Shown here one piece after another: positions 48,444 through 60,700 of a DNA stretch of 64,000 nucleotides (positions are counted from its first letter, which is position 1; each line of letters starts with the position of its first letter). The stretch is taken from NCBI RefSeq assembly GCF_019393635.1, contig NC_057862.1, positions 675,978,314 to 676,042,313 on the forward strand, in the 5' to 3' direction. The notes below the pieces were generated by a model, which ran no database searches, was not told where the DNA came from, and saw only the letters and a program-made list of their open reading frames with translations. The DNA is from Dromiciops gliroides. Its lineage: Eukaryota; Chordata; Mammalia; Microbiotheria; Microbiotheriidae. A program made the position numbers and the translations under genes.

Positions 48444-48470
48444 GTGTGTGTGTGTGTGTGTGTATATATA
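48444..48470. repeat. (TG)n/(TA)n tract in the L1 3' UTR
   Basis: A short TG run passing into TATATA lies inside the L1 3' UTR. Confidence 0.85.
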
Positions 48471-48639
48471 TAACCTATGTCAGATTGCCTGTTGTCTAGG
48501 GGAGGGGGAGGGAGGGAGGGGAGGAAGAAGTGTCTGAGATTGGAGAGCTTGTATAGACAAGAGTTGAGAACTATCTTTACATGTGGCAGGAAAAAAATGA
48601 AATACTTTATTAAAAAAAAAGATTGAGTCATTACATAGG

Positions 48640-48776
48640 GTATGGGTCATTAATCATTCAATAAATTAAAAACCTATTATGTGTTTGGCACTATGCTAGA
48701 TATTGGGGAAACAGAGATGAATGTAAAATAGTCCTTGCCCTCAAGAAGCTTACATTCTGTAGGAGAAAATAACATA

Positions 48777-48823
<47 letters not shown>

Positions 48824-48970
48824 AGTGTTCTGGGATTGGGAAGAGGCACTAGCAGCTGAGGGATCAAGATGGCTTTTATGTTGAAGATGGAACCTTGAAC
48901 TGATTGTGAAAGGATGGTGAAGAGAGGTTGCATTCCAGGTATTAGAAACAACCCAGATAAATTCATAGTA
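48640..48970 (+). repeat. Class A interspersed repeat with (TA)n
   Basis: 'ttggcactatgctagatatt', 'ccttgccctcaagaagctta' and 'gaggttgcattccaggtatt' match the order of the 12480 repeat. A TA tract (48781-48820) has expanded inside it. Confidence 0.6.
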
Positions 48971-49014
48971 ATGAATCTCAGGTTCAATAACAATGGATAT
49001 GGCAAACCTAAACT

Positions 49015-49176
49015 AGGGTCAGCTAGGTGGCGCAGTGGATAGAGCACCGGCCCTGGAGTCAAGAGTACCTGAGTTCAAATCCCGCCTCAGACACTTAACA
49101 CTTACTAGCTGTGTGACCCTGGGCAAGTCACTTAACCCCAATTGCCTTACTAAAAAAAACAAAACAAAAAACAAAA
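49015..49176 (+). mobile_element. Marsupial CORE SINE
   Basis: Full family member with an A/CAAAA tail. 'aacctaaact' is repeated before and after it as target duplication. The interval 49190-49730 holds nothing recognised. Confidence 0.93.
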
Positions 49177-49732
49177 AACCTAAACTATTCACATTTCCTA
49201 ATAAACATTCCCAATGACTCCCATTTGGCACTGTCAATAGCTTCACCAACCCAGGACCAACTGGAATAACTTGAATCCTTCCCCTGCCTTTAAATGATAA
49301 CCCTAGAGAATTAGCCATTGTGATAGAGTAGGAGGAACCTGCCCAGTCTGTGCCCCCAGTCCACGCCCCACTTACAACTATTCCAACAATAATCTCTGAA
49401 GAACATCAATAAGAGAAGAAGCTGTTGCAGGTCATCTTTCTAGCTTAAAATCACAGGCTCTAACTAGAGGCAAATGATTATGGCAGGATCTAGGGAACAG
49501 GGGTGGTCCAGAATCACAAACTCAGAACCCAGACATCCTAGGCAAGCCAACAGCATATAGATGGACAACAGGACTGATTTCAGATTCAGCCCTGGAAATT
49601 AAACCAGCAAATCAGGGTCTCTAAGAGGGACTCAAATTCTGGACTCAGGGCCCAGAGCCCTTAGCAAGACATTCCCCAAAATATATTTTGGACTCAGTCC
49701 CTTTCTCCTACAACAATATCAGAGTTCCCAGC

Positions 49733-49945
49733 TAGATGGTACAGTGGATAGCCTGTAGTCAGGAAGATGTATATTCAAATCTGATCAGCTATGTGACCCT
49801 GGGCAAATTATTTAACCTCAGTTTCCTCAATTGTAAAATAGAGAAAAGGATACCACCCACTTCCCAGGGTTGTTGTAAAAATCATATGAGATAATGTTTG
49901 TAATGTGATTAACACAGTTCTTGGTAGAGAGTTAGGGCTTAAATG
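49733..49945 (+). repeat. MIR SINE
   Basis: 'agctagatggtacagtggat', 'agctatgtgaccctgggcaa', 'tcagtttcctcaattgtaaa' and 'cccagggttgttgtaaaaat' give a near-complete MIR. The following 49950-50210 is unassigned. Confidence 0.75.
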
Positions 49946-50214
49946 CTTGTTCCCTTTCCATTCCCCTTGCCAGTCAGATCAGCCATCTTTAATTGTGCAG
50001 AGCAAATCACAGACTCAACCTTTGACCCAGAACAGTGCTAAGCAAGCAACACTACTAAAGAACACCAGAGACTCAGCCCTAGGCCCAGAACATAACCAAA
50101 CCAGAAGCGTGATTATTACTCCAAACTTACTGAGCCTGTCAGTTAGATGACAGGGACAATTTGACTATTGTCTACTCCAGCACCACCGAAGGGTAAGTCT
50201 ACACCTGTGTAGAC

Positions 50215-50870
50215 TAATATCTGAAAGCCATGACCCAACTAAATCCTTGGATATCATATTTTAAGAAATCATGAAAGAAAATTGATCAGACATATTAGTC
50301 AATAAACATTTATTAAGAACCTACTATGTGCTAGGTATTATGCTAGGTCTATAAGATGCAAAAAAAAAAGATCAAAGACCATCTCTATTCTCAAAGAGCC
50401 CATAGTCTAATGGAGGAGACAACAAGTAAATGATTTTCTATAGATTAGATATGTACAAGGTAAATTGGAGATAAAAGAGGGAAGTCACTAGAATTAAGAG
50501 GGATCAGAAAGGGCCTTCTGTAGGATGTGAGACTTTAGCTGGGACTTGAAGGAAGCCAGGGAGGGGAGGAGGTGGAGATGAGGAGAATGATTGGGACAAC
50601 AGGACAAAGTGAACATAGAAAGTATCCACCAATCACCTCCTACAAGAAACTTCAAAAGAATAGTTCTTTGACCTGAAAAGATCAAAGGGGAAAAAATACT
50701 AAAAGCTGCAAAATGGAAAGAATACCAAGAAACCACAATCAGGACCACACAGGAGTTAACAGCTACCACTATGAAGGAGGAAAGAGTATAGGATAAGATA
50801 TTCTAAAGGCAAAAAGATACAAGTTTAGCATCCAGATCAACTACCCAGTAAAACTGAGTATAATCCTGTG
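50215..50870 (+). mobile_element. Old L1 ORF1 fragment interrupted by a class A repeat
   Basis: L1 ORF1 text 'atctgaaagccatgaccca' (50219) stops near 50295 and resumes at 'tatccaccaatcacctccta' (about 50623). The two pieces are separated by a class A repeat (50296-50600: 'ctactatgtgctaggtatta', 'agctgggacttgaaggaagc'). The resumed part parallels 38795-39050. Confidence 0.75.
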
Positions 50871-50939
50871 GGCAGGGGGTGGGGGTAGGAATGAACCTTT
50901 AATAAGAAAACATGGGTTTGTAACCTGGGGCCTAGGAAC

Positions 50940-51180
50940 ACGTGTGTGTATGTGTGTGTGTGTGTGTGTGTGTTTATATACATATACACAAATAGATATA
51001 TATCCTACATATACTTGTATTTATATTTATATATTAATATATGTAATATACACATATTAGAATATATACTTATAGATGGTATATATACATATACTTATGT
51101 ATATAATATACATATGTGCGTGTTTATATATACATTTATATATGATTTTTCTAATATATATATAAAAAACTGTATTAAAA
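50940..51180. repeat. (TG)n plus AT-rich simple sequence
   Basis: A TG run at 50941-50974 is followed by impure TATA/TACA sequence. The tyrosine-rich open frame there is an artefact. 51180-51530 is unassigned. Confidence 0.9.
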
Positions 51181-51533
51181 TACACTAAATTATAATCTTA
51201 TGTATTTACAAAATTCCTTCTGAGAACGGTTCTGTAGGTTTATCCAGACTGCCAAAAGGGTACATAGCACAAAGGGTTAGGAACCCCTTCCTAGATGATG
51301 TTGGGCTCCAAAAAGAGGAATACCCTATTTGCTTCCTATAGGAAAAATAGCTGGGGTCTGGTGAAAAAAAATGTCTGAAGCATATGAAAATCAAAGAATC
51401 AGGACCTCAAAGACCTTGTTTTTTAGTTTTAGCCAAACAATTAGCACCAGGGAACAGGTCAACCAAGGAAGAGCTAGGCCCAAATGAAAGGAAGAGGAAC
51501 TTAAGCTTGGGAATACATTTTTCAATGGGAAAG

Positions 51534-51636
51534 ATGGATGGATGGATAGATGGATGGATGGATGGATGGATGGATGGATGGATGGATGGATGGATGGATG
51601 GATGGATGGATGGATGGATGGATGGATGGATGGATG
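51534..51636. repeat. (GATG)n microsatellite, about 100 bp
   Basis: About 25 GATG units, almost perfect, with a single GATA near the start (51546-51549). The length and purity suggest active expansion. 51640-52060 has no recognised feature. Confidence 0.95.
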
Positions 51637-52063
51637 AACCTGCCTAGATTGTGGAAAGGGGCTAAATCCTAGTCACTGCCCTCAGCTAGGTAACCCAAGC
51701 CTGCTCCAAGGTTCTGCTTCTCTGCCCCATCTTTTCCTGTAGTCCATTAATTAGGAACAAGGCTGCTTGAGGCATCTTCCAAGACAAGCCTAATGCGTAT
51801 AACTCTAACCCTAGTGATTGTGAATTGGACTGAGTCTGGAATGCTGATAGCACGGCATTCCATTTTTATTGCCCAAATCTACTGAAGCAGTAAGAATCAA
51901 AGGTGGAGGAGACCTAGATCATCTGACTCTAAAGCAGGTGCTCTTCTCATCTGATAACCAAAACAGGTGATGCTTCTGCTTGAAGATTCCCCTTACAACC
52001 TTCCTGTGGATGGAATGGAGTAAAATACAATACCACCTAACCTACGTGTTTACTAGATACATA

Positions 52064-52156
52064 TTGGATGGATGGATGGATGGATAAGTAGATAGATGGA
52101 TAATAGATGTTGAAGAGATAGATAGTTTGGTAGATAAAGATAGATGAAAGATTATT

Positions 52157-52199
<43 letters not shown>

Positions 52200-52220
52200 G
52201 ATAGATAGATGATAAATAGA
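52064..52220. repeat. (GATG)n then (GATA)n microsatellites
   Basis: Four to five GATG units at 52067-52085, then mixed GATA, then a pure GATA run at about 52160-52198. Confidence 0.9.
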
Positions 52221-52372
52221 TGTTCATACGCATATTTGTGTTATAGGCTTATTTGTATAAAACATGTTGTGATGAGTAAAACAATCATGAGACAAAATTC
52301 TAGGTAAATTATAATCATGTTAATCAATCACAACTGGTAAGAGATGACAAAGATGGCTCTTAACCTCTCATG

Positions 52373-52748
52373 TGTAACGATTGGAATAACGCCACTGCTG
52401 GATACTTACTGTAGAAGAGTTCTGCCCATGAAGCGAAGGTCTTTGAGGGCAAGACCAGGAGTCTTTTCTTTGGCATCAGGAAGTGACGCGGACTAGTGGG
52501 AGGAGGAAGGAAGAGACTGGCGTCACTCTCGCTCTCTTCCCTTTGGACTCTGGTGGAGAGCGGAGCTAGAAATGTGCTCTCCCCTTTAATAGATAGGAAT
52601 CTAGGCCTTTTTTCTCTCTCTTTACCAAATTCTTATTCTCCTTAATAAATGCTTAAAAGTCTAACTTCTTGCTAAAGCTTATTAATTTATTGGCGGACCA
52701 CTCATTAGATATTTTAAACAGACTAGCTAGAATTTTAGCCCCTTAACA
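52373..52748 (+). mobile_element. Solo LTR, same family as the 40541 element
   Basis: TGTAACGATTGGAATAACGC...CCCCTTAACA with CATG duplicated (52369-52372 and 52749-52752). It is close in sequence to the 370-bp LTRs, about 376 bp long. It arose by recombination between the two LTRs of a former full element. Confidence 0.95.
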
Positions 52749-52754
52749 CATGGT

Positions 52755-53210
52755 AGGAAAGAAGGAAGGAAGGAAGGAAGAAAGAAGCACCAGCCTTGCT
52801 ACTCTCTTCAGGTTTTATACTTTTGGGGGGCAAGAGGAGGTCCATTGAGAAGCAATCAAATCTGATTGGTCAAATTAATTGAAGGTAGGCTAGACTGTCA
52901 CCAGACCCACCCACAACTTTTGGCTAATGCATATGCTTCTTTCAAATAAATAACCTGAATAACCACTCATTGGAGGAGAGGTCTTCTATCTAAAACAAAA
53001 GTTCTGTCTCCTTAGCGGACACAGTGGTAACTTTCATCTCAGACCAAATTTAATGGCCTTAACCAGAAATGAGATGGGTCAATGGTATCTTAATGATTCC
53101 TAGAGGTTTATAGCTGTGACAAAGGGTCAAGGAGAGTATCTTATCTTATCTAGAGGTTATATCCTAACTAGCACCAAGGAGAATTGACTTCATTTTATCA
53201 AAAAGACTTT
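52755..53210. other. Unassigned sequence
   Basis: A short GGAA-rich run (52756-52785) is followed by sequence with LTR-like features (an AAATAAATAA motif near 52947), but no ends could be set. Confidence 0.35.
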
Positions 53211-53214
53211 GGAA

Positions 53215-53374
53215 GGGGCAGCTAGATGGCGCAGTGGATTAGAGCACCGGCCCTGGAGTCAGGAGTACCTGAGTTCAGGTCTGGCCTCAGACACTTAACA
53301 CTTACTGGCTGTGTGCCCTGGGCAAGTCACTTGGCCCAATTGCCTCACTAAAAAATAAATAATAAAAAATAAAA
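53215..53374 (+). mobile_element. Marsupial CORE SINE
   Basis: Full-length copy; 'aaaagactttggaa' is repeated on both sides as the target duplication. Confidence 0.94.
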
Positions 53375-53389
53375 AAAAGACTTTGGAAT

Positions 53390-54630
53390 AGAAGTTAGGA
53401 TAGAATCTTCAAGATATAGGTTACAAAAATTAATTTCTCATAATGGTCTGAACCTCCAAGATATTAGTTACAAAGCATCGTTTTTCACAATGAATATGCA
53501 TTATTACATGTGTATATATGTGTGTGTGTGCATGTGTGTCTGTGTGTGTGTGGTTAAACCATGATGCCTAAGGAGCTGTTTCTGGGCTTTCATTCAGATG
53601 TTTTGTAGCATCCTCTGACTCTCAGATGCCTTTCTATGGCTACTTTCTGTAGTATCACCCCATACTAACAATACTGTCACTACATGAAGGAAGCAGGAAC
53701 AACTGAACTGGAGGGGCAATGAGCAGCAGCTGCAAGCAATAACTCTGGAGGCTGGGCCAAATTCTCTTTCTCTCTAAGACAAAACTAGGGTGAGTCAGAA
53801 GCCCAAGGTTGGTTTTCATGATTGGCCCTATACCCAGTGACTTGAAGAATTGGTTTCCTTGAAGGAGCAGAGCAAGACATAGAAGATGCTCACTTAACTA
53901 CCCTTACTGAATTCAAGTCACCTGGCCAGATGGACTCCATCTTCTTGCCTTCCATTTCCATCTTTCATCTTCCATTTCAAAAGGAAAGGGAAGACCCTGT
54001 TGTGGAACCATTTGCAATGATCTTCAAACCGTCAAGGTTCTGCAGGACTGATGATGTGAAATGTTTTCCCAGTTTCCAAAAGAGGCTGCATATGACTGGC
54101 CAATGAGCTTGACTTCATCCAAGGGACTGGAGGGGAGACTCACATCCCACTGAGATTAGTGGGATGGGTGGTGAGAATGCATACAAAAAAATATAGACAT
54201 AAATATACGTGCATATAGGGAGAGCTTATCTAGAAGACTGCCTTATATGTAGAAGGTAATCATTAACTATTAGTGCTGAATCAAATTGAGAAAGCCTGCT
54301 TATTTTTCTAGCCCTGTTTGTCTGTCCATACCCATTAATGATCGAATGGCAATTCAACATTTATCCCTTTATTGGAATCAGCAAAGGTGGTCAATAAATG
54401 AGTTAGGTGTATTAAGTGCTTACCAAAAACAGTCCCTGATTTTGAGAGTGTATCTTTTTTCTGTGTAAACTAACATGAAGTATGTTCATAATCCACCCAT
54501 TTTTTTTAATGAAAGGAATTTCAGTGACCATGAAGTCAACCCCTCACCTTTAGAAATTAGGAAACTGAGTTCCAGGGAGATTTAAGGGGCTTGCCAGGAC
54601 ATAGAGAGGTAGGATTTAAATTCTGGTCCT
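53390..54630. other. No gene recognised
   Basis: Unique-looking sequence with a short TG tract (about 53510-53553). The open frame at 54286-54468 has no family signature. Confidence 0.4.
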
Positions 54631-54639
54631 CTTGACTTC

Positions 54640-54900
54640 AGCTGTGTGATGTAATGGATAGAGTGCTGGGTCAGCAGTCAGAAGACTTGATTTCAAATGT
54701 GGTTTCAGACACTTCTTAGAAATGTGACCCTGGCAAGACACTTGGCCTCCATTTGGCTGAGTTTCCTCAGCTGTAAAATGTAGTACAGCTCCTACTTCCT
54801 AGTATTATATTGTGAGGATCAGATGAGATAGAATTTGCAAAGTATTTAGAAACAGTCCTGGCAAATAGTAGGACTATATAAATGTTATCTATTATCACTA
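54640..54900 (+). repeat. MIR SINE
   Basis: 'cagctgtgtgatgtaatgga', 'agaaatgtgaccctggcaag', 'gtttcctcagctgtaaaatg' and 'gtgaggatcagatgagatag' follow MIR order. Confidence 0.7.
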
Positions 54901-54904
54901 TTAT

Positions 54905-56775
54905 AATAATAGTCATGATGGCTTTATCCTGGGAGGGAGGATAAGGGTGAGGGAGGATACCAAGGAAAGTCGAATGTAGAAGGTGGTACTTAAGCCTAAC
55001 ATTATGGGGAAATTGGCAATCTAAGATGTGCAACAGATCTTGCACTTTCAGGTGGGTACTGAAACAGAGCTGTACTGAGACTCTATATAAACCCAAAGGG
55101 GTGGGGAGGAAGGTAGGGTAATTAGTAATGTTTTCTCCATGGATTTTATAAACCTAACTCTTCCTCTTCCTTGAAGTTCCTTAATCCCACACTGAACTTT
55201 ACCTCTATAGCCAGGTTCTCTCCAGACACCTCCTTGATGTAAGACTTTGTTCCACTGATGATAATGACAGTAGTTACTGGCTGACTTTCAGATATTGTGA
55301 CCAGCTCTGAGGCCATCCTCTCCACTGGCAGAGGTGACCAGGATCTCAGGGACTACAAATTCCAAGAAATAGGAACTGGAAATGACCTTAAATGTCAGAA
55401 GAATGGCTTCTGAGATCAAGGCCATTGAGGGGAAAAAATGAAGAAACAAAGTCTTTTCTTTATAATCATAGGGACTTTTCTCTATGTCCTATCATATATC
55501 AACTTCATTCTGATGTACCTTCTTCCCCCTCTCACCAACCATCTTTCCCTCTCTCCCACTTTGCACGAATCATCATCACTATCCTCAAAATCAATAATTC
55601 ATTTGTGACTTGAGGTGAGAAAAATTCGGTCTAGAGAAATATAGAAACAACTCCATCGGCTCTAAAACTCCGTGTGTCACTGATTCTCTCTGAGCACTGT
55701 GACCATATGTTAATCCAACATTCCTTGAACATCCATTGTTCATCCAGGCAGAGCTAACTATTGTGAGCGATATAAGAACTATACAAGATACAAGAGATAC
55801 CTAGTACATTTCAGGTACATGGGTGAGAACATGCAGAGGCAGCATTAGGAAGAGTCAAAGTGAGAAAAAGGGGAAACAGAGGCGTATGAGAGAAAATAGT
55901 CAAAGTGGGAACAGATTTCAGTAGGAATACCACAAAATGCTCCATGAAGAAGTCCTCCAAGGTAAATCTTTGCCATAAACTGATGGAAAGACATGAAACA
56001 AGGATAGTTAGGGATGAATAGCTTGGATCAAATCATGGAGTGAAATCCAAATTGATGAGATCTAAATCATTTTGAATATTTGAGACAGGATCATGAATTT
56101 GTAAATATTCCAAAGCAAGGGAAAGTAACAGAAGGTATTTGGTTTTAATTAGAGGTGCCATTCTGTGGTGACTTGGAGCGAATCTTTTAATATTTCAGTA
56201 CTCCAGGAACTAACATTATAAGTTTTAGGGGAAAGTGTTGACCAAAATAGAGGGAGTTTCCTAATATCCAAGGACATATGGTAAATGTTTAACAACTACA
56301 TTTCTAAAGTGAAAAAATGTATGCATTGTATATTCATATAATTTCAGTTGAATCTGCACTATTAACTTTGAAGTTTTCTTAATGGTGGATCATATGGAGA
56401 GATTTACACAAAGCAATTGTAAATAGAGGACCTACAGAGTCTCTGAGAAGTTGACTATGTAGAGAAAGACTGCAGAGTTATATGCATGGAGCTCATAACT
56501 GAAGACTAGGGATAAATGTAAGATAATGCTTTCCAGAGCCAGTGACACAGGTCCAATGAACTGAGACACAGACCAGGAATGTGCCAGGATGGCATAATAT
56601 ATAGTCACAATGGAAGGAAGCCAAATATGGATGGCAAGCGACAAAACACTGGGACGTGCCATATAAAACTTCAGTGATTAACCTGGAGAACAACCCGACA
56701 GTCTGGGGAGAGCTTGAAAGGATATAACAAACTAATAAGCTTTGAATAGCAGTATGGAGTAGTGTCAAAAATGTA
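54905..56775. other. No gene recognised
   Basis: Unique-looking sequence. Open frames on the minus strand (56432-56780) lack any known motif and have no splice context. Confidence 0.4.
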
Positions 56776-56781
56776 AACATT

Positions 56782-56943
56782 GGGGGCAGCTAGGTGGCGC
56801 AGTGGATAAGAGCATGGCCTGGAGTCAGGAGTACCTGAGTTCAAATCCTGCCTCAGACACTTAACACTTACTAGCTTGTGTGACCCTGGGAAAGTCACTT
56901 AACCCCAATTGCCCTCACTAAAATAAAACTTAAAAAAAAAATA
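56782..56943 (+). mobile_element. Marsupial CORE SINE
   Basis: Full-length copy; 'aaaatgtaaacatt' to the left and 'aaaatgtcaacatt' to the right are the slightly diverged target duplication. Confidence 0.94.
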
Positions 56944-56999
56944 AAAAAAATGTCAACATTGCCAGGATGACCTCTCTTTCAATTCTTCCTTAGACTTTT

Positions 57000-57165
57000 T
57001 CTGGTGGTATCACCCCTGGGAAAGTCATTTAATCTTTCTCAGTCTCAGTATCCTTATCTGAAAATGAAGATTATAATAGTGTCTACTTCACAACATTGTT
57101 GTGAGGATCAAATAGGATAATATATGTGAAGTATTCTGTCAACCTTAAAGGGCAATAATTACTTT
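57000..57165 (+). repeat. MIR SINE fragment
   Basis: 'cacccctgggaaagtcattt', 'agtatccttatctgaaaatg' and 'acattgttgtgaggatcaaa' form the 3' part of a MIR, about 490 bases upstream of the class I-like start codon. Confidence 0.65.
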
Positions 57166-57388
57166 AGGAATAAAGGCAGAGTGATGAAAAGAAAATGTAA
57201 TCACATCCTGTTTCTCCCCCTCCAAATTTAAATCCTCATGGTGTTCCTTTCAGACCTAACAATTTCTAGGTTCCACGAAATTTAAGAATGATGATTAGGT
57301 GGTTGGCATTGAACCAGCCCTTGTCCTAGACCTCCCAGACAATACTTGATGATCACTGTGCTCTGAGGTGCCCTGCCTCACCCACAGA

Positions 57389-57460
57389 CTCTGTTTCACT
57401 TCTTTCTTATATGTGCTAGGCAGTGAAAGTTTCAACCTCCTAACAGACATTTTAGGTGAT
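57389..57460 (+). promoter_or_regulatory. Candidate MHC class I-type interferon-response region
   Basis: TGTTTCACTTCT (57392-57403) resembles the ISRE of class I promoters (AGTTTCACTTCT type). GTGAAAGTTTC (57423-57433) is a second IRF-like site. CCTAACAGACATTTTAGGTG, at about 57439-57458, loosely recalls an X-box region. They lie about 200-260 bases before the start codon, as in class I genes. No clear kappaB site, CCAAT-type Y box or TATA box was identified, so promoter status is inferred from position and motif only. Confidence 0.4.
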
Positions 57461-57651
57461 GCTGAGAGGAGGGCAGGGCCTCAGCAGAGGCAACCCCAGC
57501 CTGGGTGGAGATAGAGGGTAGGGTTCATGACCCTATACAGAGAGACCTCAACTCTCATTTAGATTACTGCTGGGACACCGTATATGGGGCCTAAAGCTCC
57601 CCCCCAACTAGACTGTGGTTATCCTGGCACATAACAACCTTCTGAAAGATC

Positions 57652-57736
57652 ATGGAGTGTCAGAGGAGGTGGAGACAGTTCTCTTCAGCCTGGCTTCTCA
57701 TTTTGGGAGCACTTGCATTGAGAGATACCCAGGCAG
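57652..57736 (+). CDS. Exon 1, signal peptide of the class I-like gene
   Basis: ATG then MECQRRWRQFSSAW, a hydrophobic LLILGALAL and RDTQA before gtaagt. Basic n-region, leucine-rich core and alanine at the expected cleavage point are typical of class I leaders. The exon ends after one base of codon 29, the usual phase. This ATG is chosen because it opens the only frame with a leader and a perfect donor. Confidence 0.85.
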
Positions 57737-60700
57737 GTAAGTTAGGGGGAAAGTAGTCAGGGATAGTAGGGAGAGACCATGGATTTTGGGGTCTGATGAG
57801 GAAAACTCAGTTGTTGTTATCAAGAGGCTTCAGGTAAGTAATTTTCATACCCTAGCTAATGTGCTAAATGCTAAGGACATCAAAAAACAAATCAGATAAA
57901 CCTAGACTCTGCCTCCAGAAATTCACATTTTAATGGGGCAGAGAAATATAAATAAAAAGATTTCTAAAAGATACATACTTACAGAGTAAATGAAGCTAAA
58001 CTTTGGAGAGAAAAGCTCTGGCAATTGTGGCACAGGAAAGGCTTGCCAAAGATCGCATTTTATCTGAGACTTGAAGGAATCCTGGGAATCCAGGAGGAGA
58101 GCTAAGGATGGAGAACATTCAATGCATGGACAAAGTCAGGAAAAAAGGCAGGAGGAAGAGGGAAGTGAAGAATAGCAAGTAAGCTAGTAGTTGAATGCAT
58201 GGAGGGGAGTTAAGTAATAAAACAACTAGAATGGCTGGAAGTACCCATGCTCTGAAAGGTTTTAAGTGCCCAGCAAAGAACTTTATCCTGGAGGTAAGAT
58301 AGAGCTATTGGGGTTTACTAAGTAGTAAAAGTGAGATAGTCAGAATTATGGTTTAAAGAAAGCATGAAATTGGGGAGAAGACTTTATAGAAGTTTCTCAG
58401 ATAAAGGTCTCCTATATCAAATATATAAAGAACTTTGTGAAATGGTATAAAAATAGGAAACATTCCCCAATTGATAAGTGGTTAAAGGATATGAAATAGG
58501 CAATTATTAGATAAAGAAAATCAAAATAACTTCACATATAATGCTTTTAAATCATTATTGATTAGAGAAAATGCAAATAAAACACCTATGAGATTGACTA
58601 AAATGATTGAAGGGGGAAAGATAAATGTTAGAAAGAATATGGAAATAGGGACACTAATTCATTGTTGGTGGAATTGGAACGATCAATCATTTTGGAGAAC
58701 AATCTGGAATTATGCCCAAGGAGTTACTTAAGCTATCTATAACCCTCTGACAGCAATACCCCTACGAGATCTATTTCCAAGATGAACAGGGAAAGGAAAA
58801 GAACCTCTGCTCTTTGTGATAACAAAGAACTGGAAATTGCAGGGATACTCATCAACTGGGGAAAGGCTGAACAAGCTAAGGTATAAGATTGTGATGGAAT
58901 ACTACTGTGCTATAAGAAATGATGAGCTTGATGATCTTAGAAAAACATGGATAGAATTCCATGAAATAATAAAGAGCAAAATTAGCAGAACCCAAAGAAT
59001 GTTGTATACAGTAACAGTAATATTGTTTTAAAAAATTACTTTGAGTGAATAAGTCATTTTTCTATTATAATAACCAAAATAATACAAAGAACATATGTAG
59101 AAAGATGATATCTGCATCCAGGGAAAGAACTCATAAATAGAAGCACATATAGAATGATTTTACATATGTACGTATTTGTGTCTAGGGTGGGGATGGGGGA
59201 AGGGAAGAAAAGGGAAAAATTTACATGATAACTTTATTATACATTTTAAATGGAATAGCAAGTTATAATAATAGAATTTGCTGTTTTGTGTGCAATCACC
59301 ATTTTTATTATACTATGTTATGGAAAAGCTTGATTTAGTCCATAAATTAAAAATAAAATAGGTTTTCAAATGACATAGAGGGCCACTACAGCTCTTTAGA
59401 GAAGGGAAGTGATGAGCTTTAGCAATATGAAAAGGGAAGATTGGGGGGGACTGATTGGAGAAGTGAGAAATCTGAAGAAGGAAAACCAATAGCAGGAAAT
59501 TGCAAAAGTCCAGAATTAGGCCCTGAATTAGGATGGGCGATGAGTACATAGAGAAGAAAATGGATTTGAAAGAAGTTTGTGGGGGTGGAATCAGTAGAAC
59601 TTGGCTATTGGTCAGATATGGGAGAAGAGGGAAGAGGGAAGATCGGAGGATGCATCTGAGATTGCAAATCTGAATCATTGGAACAATAGTTGTGTTCTTG
59701 ATATGAACAGAAAGTTAAGAAGAGGAGTGGGTTTAGGGGGTAAAGTAATGAGTTTCAGATACCTATAGCCAATATAATTGGAAATATCTAGAAGGAAGGG
59801 TTTGTTTTTTTAATTTTATTTTTATTTGTGATATATAATTATATTTTATACATATATCAAACATAGATATAATATACACATACACACATATGACATATGT
59901 AATGTAAACTTTCTACATTATTGCATTTAGATATACCTAGATAGATTCTAATACATATAACTTAGTATTTTAAATATTTAAATAGTTGTTTTATAAATAT
60001 CATATACATATCAATTTATATAAATAATATATATGACAAATTTGTTTAAATATAATTATTATATAAACAAGACCTAAATAACTCATATAGGCAGAAGTTT
60101 TTAGTAGCATTTATTAGGCCCCTACAATGTGCCAGGCACTGTTAGGTGCTTTACAAATGTCTCATTTGATCATCACAAGAACCCTGAGAGGTAGGGGTCA
60201 TTATAATCCTCATTTTATGGATAAGGAAACTCGGGCTTAAAGAGCTCAACGTTCCAGGTCACACAGCCTAAGTGTCTAAGGCTAAATTAGAACTCAGGTC
60301 TTGCTGACCACAAGCCCAACACTCTGTCCACTGCACCACCTACCTAGTGATGCTTAAATTCAAGAGAGACTAAGAGTTGGACGTTTCGATTTTGGAGTCA
60401 TCTGTATAGTTATCTTTACTGATGGTAAGGGAAAGGGGAAGGGCAAATGAATGGATGATCCTCTGAGTACACCCCCACCCTGAACCTGAAACAGCATGTT
60501 CTCTTCTTTCTTATAATTTAGTCCACCACAGGCATGTGGTTCAGTTTACTGCAGTGGGCACAATCCAGTCTCTTTTGGAACTAAATGCAATTAGCTTCTT
60601 GGATGATGTTGAAACAGTATCCTACAATAAAGTACAACAGGAACTTATCTTCAAGATACCCTGGATCTCCAAGGTATTGGAAGTTGATTCCATTACCCAG

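Larger units (their letters stand above)
37499..48618 (+). mobile_element. Full-length L1 LINE split by four nested insertions
   Basis: It starts GGAGCCAAGATGGGGGAGAG and ends in AATACTTTATTAAAAAAAAA. A direct repeat AAGATTGAG at 37490-37498 and 48619-48627 is the target duplication of the whole unit. Removing an LTR element (40541-44276), a solo LTR (45192-45755) and two SINEs leaves roughly 6.5 kb, the length of a full L1. The layout is 5' UTR 37499-38078, ORF1 38079-39169, a purine-rich spacer, ORF2 from about 39780 to 48060, then a 3' UTR with a G-rich run (48498-48528). It is dead, with several stops and frameshifts in both ORFs. Confidence 0.97.
57737..60521 (+). other. Intron 1 with repeat insertions
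   Basis: Donor gtaagt, acceptor ttcttataatttag. It holds a class A repeat (about 57835-58330: 'ttatctgagacttgaaggaa'), an old plus-strand L1 3' fragment (about 58375-59240: 'attccccaattgataagtgg', 'tactactgtgctataagaaa') and a minus-strand MIR (60090-60345). At 2.8 kb it is much longer than the intron 1 of classical class I genes. Confidence 0.75.
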
